DNA of 33,253 nt from Intoshia linei. Its lineage: Eukaryota > Orthonectida > Rhopaluridae. A model generated the notes under the pieces. It searched no databases. It saw only the letters and a program-made list of their open reading frames with translations, and was not told the origin of the DNA. Below, one piece after another: positions 31,298 through 33,253 of this stretch. The stretch lies in the NCBI GenBank assembly GCA_001642005.1, contig LWCA01000294.1, positions 1 through 33,253 on the forward strand, in the 5' to 3' direction. Every line of letters starts with the position of its first letter. The first letter of the stretch is position 1. A program made the translations under genes and the position numbers.

Positions 31298-31828
31298 ATG
31301 CAATATGATGATTTACAAAATCACTTATCTTTAGCAATCAAATCTCTAGTCCCAAAATATGATTATATAGAATTAAACTTTGAAACAAAAAACCAAATAA
31401 AGTCATTTAAATCATCGGAAATTGATACAAACACAAAAATGAAAAATTTAAATGAAAATTTTAGTGTATATCAACATTTATATGTAAAATATCTAATGGA
31501 AGAATATGAAAATAAAATAAAATTACAAGACAAAGAAATTGATAGATTAATGAAACAGTTACAAGAAAAAGAATCCAATCTTGTCAATAACAAAGAAAAA
31601 ATAGAAAGTGCTAAAAGAAGGACATCAAAAAAAATTTCTGAATTAAATATTGAACATTCTAGAATAAAAAAATATTCTTTAAATTCAAAAAATATGAGTG
31701 ATAAAAACAACCATCGAAAATCTATAATTAAAAAAAATAGCAGCATTAATACACCTTTGAATAAAAAAAAAAGTATCGTTCAAAAAAAATTTACATCTAT
31801 CACAAAATTAGATTTTAATATCGATTAA
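31298..31828 (+). CDS. Hypothetical basic coiled-coil protein
   Basis: A 176-residue frame from ATG 31298 to the stop at 31826-31828. Residues about 60-115 form a likely coiled coil (YLMEEYENKIKLQDKEIDRL and onward). The C-terminal third is Lys/Ser/Asn-rich and strongly basic, with runs such as KKKSIVQKKF, and looks disordered and possibly nucleic-acid binding. No family recognised. A good acceptor (cacattttatag) ends directly before base 31297, so this may be the last exon of a longer gene whose 5' part was not found. AT-driven Lys/Asn richness makes a chance ORF possible, though 531 bp without a stop is long for this composition. Confidence 0.5.
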   Translation: MQYDDLQNHLSLAIKSLVPKYDYIELNFETKNQIKSFKSSEIDTNTKMKNLNENFSVYQHLYVKYLMEEYENKIKLQDKEIDRLMKQLQEKESNLVNNKEKIESAKRRTSKKISELNIEHSRIKKYSLNSKNMSDKNNHRKSIIKKNSSINTPLNKKKSIVQKKFTSITKLDFNID

Positions 31829-32198
31829 TAAATTTTATTTTAATGGTGTTTTTCTTTGTATACAAATATAAATAAGAAAGTAATAAAATTCAGAATTAAT
31901 CAGTACAATATATTATATCTTTCCTAATGAGGTCCGTGTAATATCAATATAAAATATTATCTCTACAATTTGCCAGTTTTGTATTCGTCAAACCTCTACT
32001 TTACCATCAATTTTTTTGGAAAAGTTAATTTTATTAACAGGGTCCCCCCCCCCTAACCAGGGTACAAGAGACCAAGATATACAAATCTAAAAAACAGCCG
32101 TTATACATTATAAATTAATGCCTTTTCAAATGTACAATGTATAAATAATTGGTATAAGGTCATTTACCTTTACAATTAACAAAACCCGATTAGCTGTA
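31829..32198. other. Intergenic, with a poly-C tract
   Basis: No gene seen. A run of about ten C residues at 32043-32053 (gggtcccccc...taaccaggg) stands out from the AT background. It may be a homopolymer prone to length error. Confidence 0.4.
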
Positions 32199-32987
32199 CA
32201 GTGTTGACCATAAGATTATAATAATTATTTTTTACATATAATTTTGTTACTAATTCACTAATGAGTAGATGAAATTAAATAAATCTTTGAATATAAGTGA
32301 CATATATATTTATGTTTAAATAGAATTAATTAATATTTTGTAACACCTCCTTCAGCATGTATGAGAATCATAATTCTCTGTGGCATACTATTAATACGTC
32401 TTTTGCCAGTTTTTTCAAATTAGAAGAATTGTTCCATACTGTATGTAGGCGAATAATCAGTTCCGATTTTGATCTTATTGGAATTGTATGAACTTCCTCT
32501 TTCAATTGTGTCCACACATTTTCGATTAGGTTCATATCCGGGGAATTTCCGGACCATTCAAGAACGGCAATCCCTTCATTTTGGAAATATAAAGTTACAG
32601 ATTTGGCTTTGAGACATGTAGCAGAATCATGTTGGAATATATACTTCTGATCAATGTGCCGTTGTGTCAAATTTTGAATTTTAAAATAGAACGATGTTGA
32701 GAATTACAATTCAACAAATATATGTAACTAGCAGGTCGATTAATCGGATTATTATATTTCTTCACTATGATACATATTTTTTAAATACGCAATTTTTCGC
32801 GTATGCACTTAAATCCATCCTTACTACGTGTACATTACTTTTGAAAACATAACAATATTTCTAATCGATGTAATACTTATCAGTAATGCTTATTTAGATC
32901 AAACATTTTATTTAGGTTATAATATACAAAAGCTGTGACGATAAATATAAAATTTTTACAATTATTATAATCTTATGATCAACACTG
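32199..32987. mobile_element. Internally deleted Tc1 element, both ends present
   Basis: Left end CAGTGTTGACCATAAGATTA (32199) and right end, reverse-complemented, CAGTGTTGATCATAAGATTA (ending 32987) are about 30-bp inverted repeats with one or two mismatches, flanked by TA on both sides. At 789 bp it is about half the length of an autonomous Tc1 and keeps only the last third of the transposase. The near-identical ends suggest it is the youngest Tc1 copy in the window. Confidence 0.88.
32330..32670 (-). pseudogene. Tc1 transposase C-terminal fragment with a frameshift
   Basis: It encodes the last two DD34E acidic motifs: FQHDSATC and SPDMNLIENVWTQLKEEV, with exactly 34 residues between the Asp and the Glu. 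The His usual after CH in this motif is Leu here. At about 32403 the frame shifts by one base: the open frame ends VLIVCHREL, while the next frame gives the expected family ending MPQRIMILIHAEGGVTKY and stops at 32330. The N-terminal DNA-binding domain and first Asp are deleted, so the copy is inactive. Confidence 0.85.
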
Positions 32988-33004
32988 TATATCCTAACTT
33001 ATAT

Positions 33005-33253
33005 ATAAGGCGACGCGATTTTTGTTTGTCTGTCTGTGTGTTTTACTTTAATGAAATAACTAGCACTCTTAGAATTTTTTAAAGACCACATTTCAATTAC
33101 AGTTTTTTCTGGGACGTATAATATTATAAATTTCAACCTCCAATTTCACATCTTAAGAGTCAAAAACCCCTGTTGTCCCTCCTTTTAAAAATTAAACATG
33201 TTGGAGAATTTAAAAAAATATACACGCTGATGCGGATTTTAAAATCATAAACA
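33005..33253 (-). repeat. Dispersed repeat family, copy G (cut by window edge)
   Basis: On the minus strand it ends with the shared tail: acagacagacaaacaaaaat then cgcgtcgcc. It also contains the gtaattgaaatgtggtcttt block and the ttgactcttaagatgtgaaa unit. The GTCTGTCTGTGTG tract is the longest GTCT microsatellite among the copies. It begins 17 bp outside the deleted Tc1 element. Confidence 0.8.

Noticed and set aside
32043-32053. Poly-C tract as a functional element
   Set aside because: A single homopolymer with no associated structure; likely neutral and possibly a sequencing-length artefact.
1-33253. CRISPR array, bacterial operon or prophage content
   Set aside because: No direct-repeat/spacer pattern and no bacterial-style operons; spliced animal genes dominate.

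Overview
The window is AT-rich nuclear DNA from an invertebrate animal. The evidence is the gene set: a cytospin (SPECC1/SPECC1L), an EDEM3-type mannosidase-like protein with a PA domain, a PPP1R15-type eIF2-alpha phosphatase adaptor, the ciliary factor CFAP298, a BRD8-type bromodomain protein, the splicing factor CDC40/PRP17, MMS19 and a CARD-like coiled-coil protein. All but two of the gene models are split by GT-AG introns, many only 36-48 nt long. Tiny introns, tight gene packing and strong AT bias would suit a reduced animal genome such as an orthonectid (Intoshia), but that placement is inference and the sequence does not prove it.

Layout. 1-352: right end of a hAT transposon, cut by the window edge. 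448-4934 (-): cytospin, with two long introns carrying copies of a dispersed repeat. 5206-8451: transposon graveyard (repeat copies, pogo/Tigger and hAT debris, a 1.36-kb element with long inverted repeats). 8844-13468 (+): EDEM3, whose last intron carries a large repeat inside the PA-domain coding region. 13929-14733 (-): PPP1R15. 15441-17550 (+): CFAP298. 17582-20199 (-): BRD8-like. 20282-21952 (+): CDC40/PRP17, intronless. 22069-28960 (-): MMS19, with Tc1 and hAT remnants in its introns. 29163-30537 (+): CARD-like protein. 30578-30747: an intact-ended hAT MITE. 31298-31828 (+): orphan basic coiled-coil ORF. 32199-32987: internally deleted Tc1 element. 33005-33253: the dispersed repeat again, running off the edge.

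Genes alternate in strand: BRD8/CDC40 are head to head with 82 bp between start codons, and CFAP298/BRD8 and CDC40/MMS19 are tail to tail with 31 and 116 bp between stops. The genes do not form one pathway; they are housekeeping genes (ER quality control, translation control, cilia, chromatin, splicing, Fe-S delivery, cytoskeleton). The recurring theme is contrast: minimal introns and intergenic spaces, except where a transposable element has swollen an intron. Exon coordinates were derived by eye from splice consensus, reading-frame phase and remembered family motifs, so they are predictions. No database or alignment was run.
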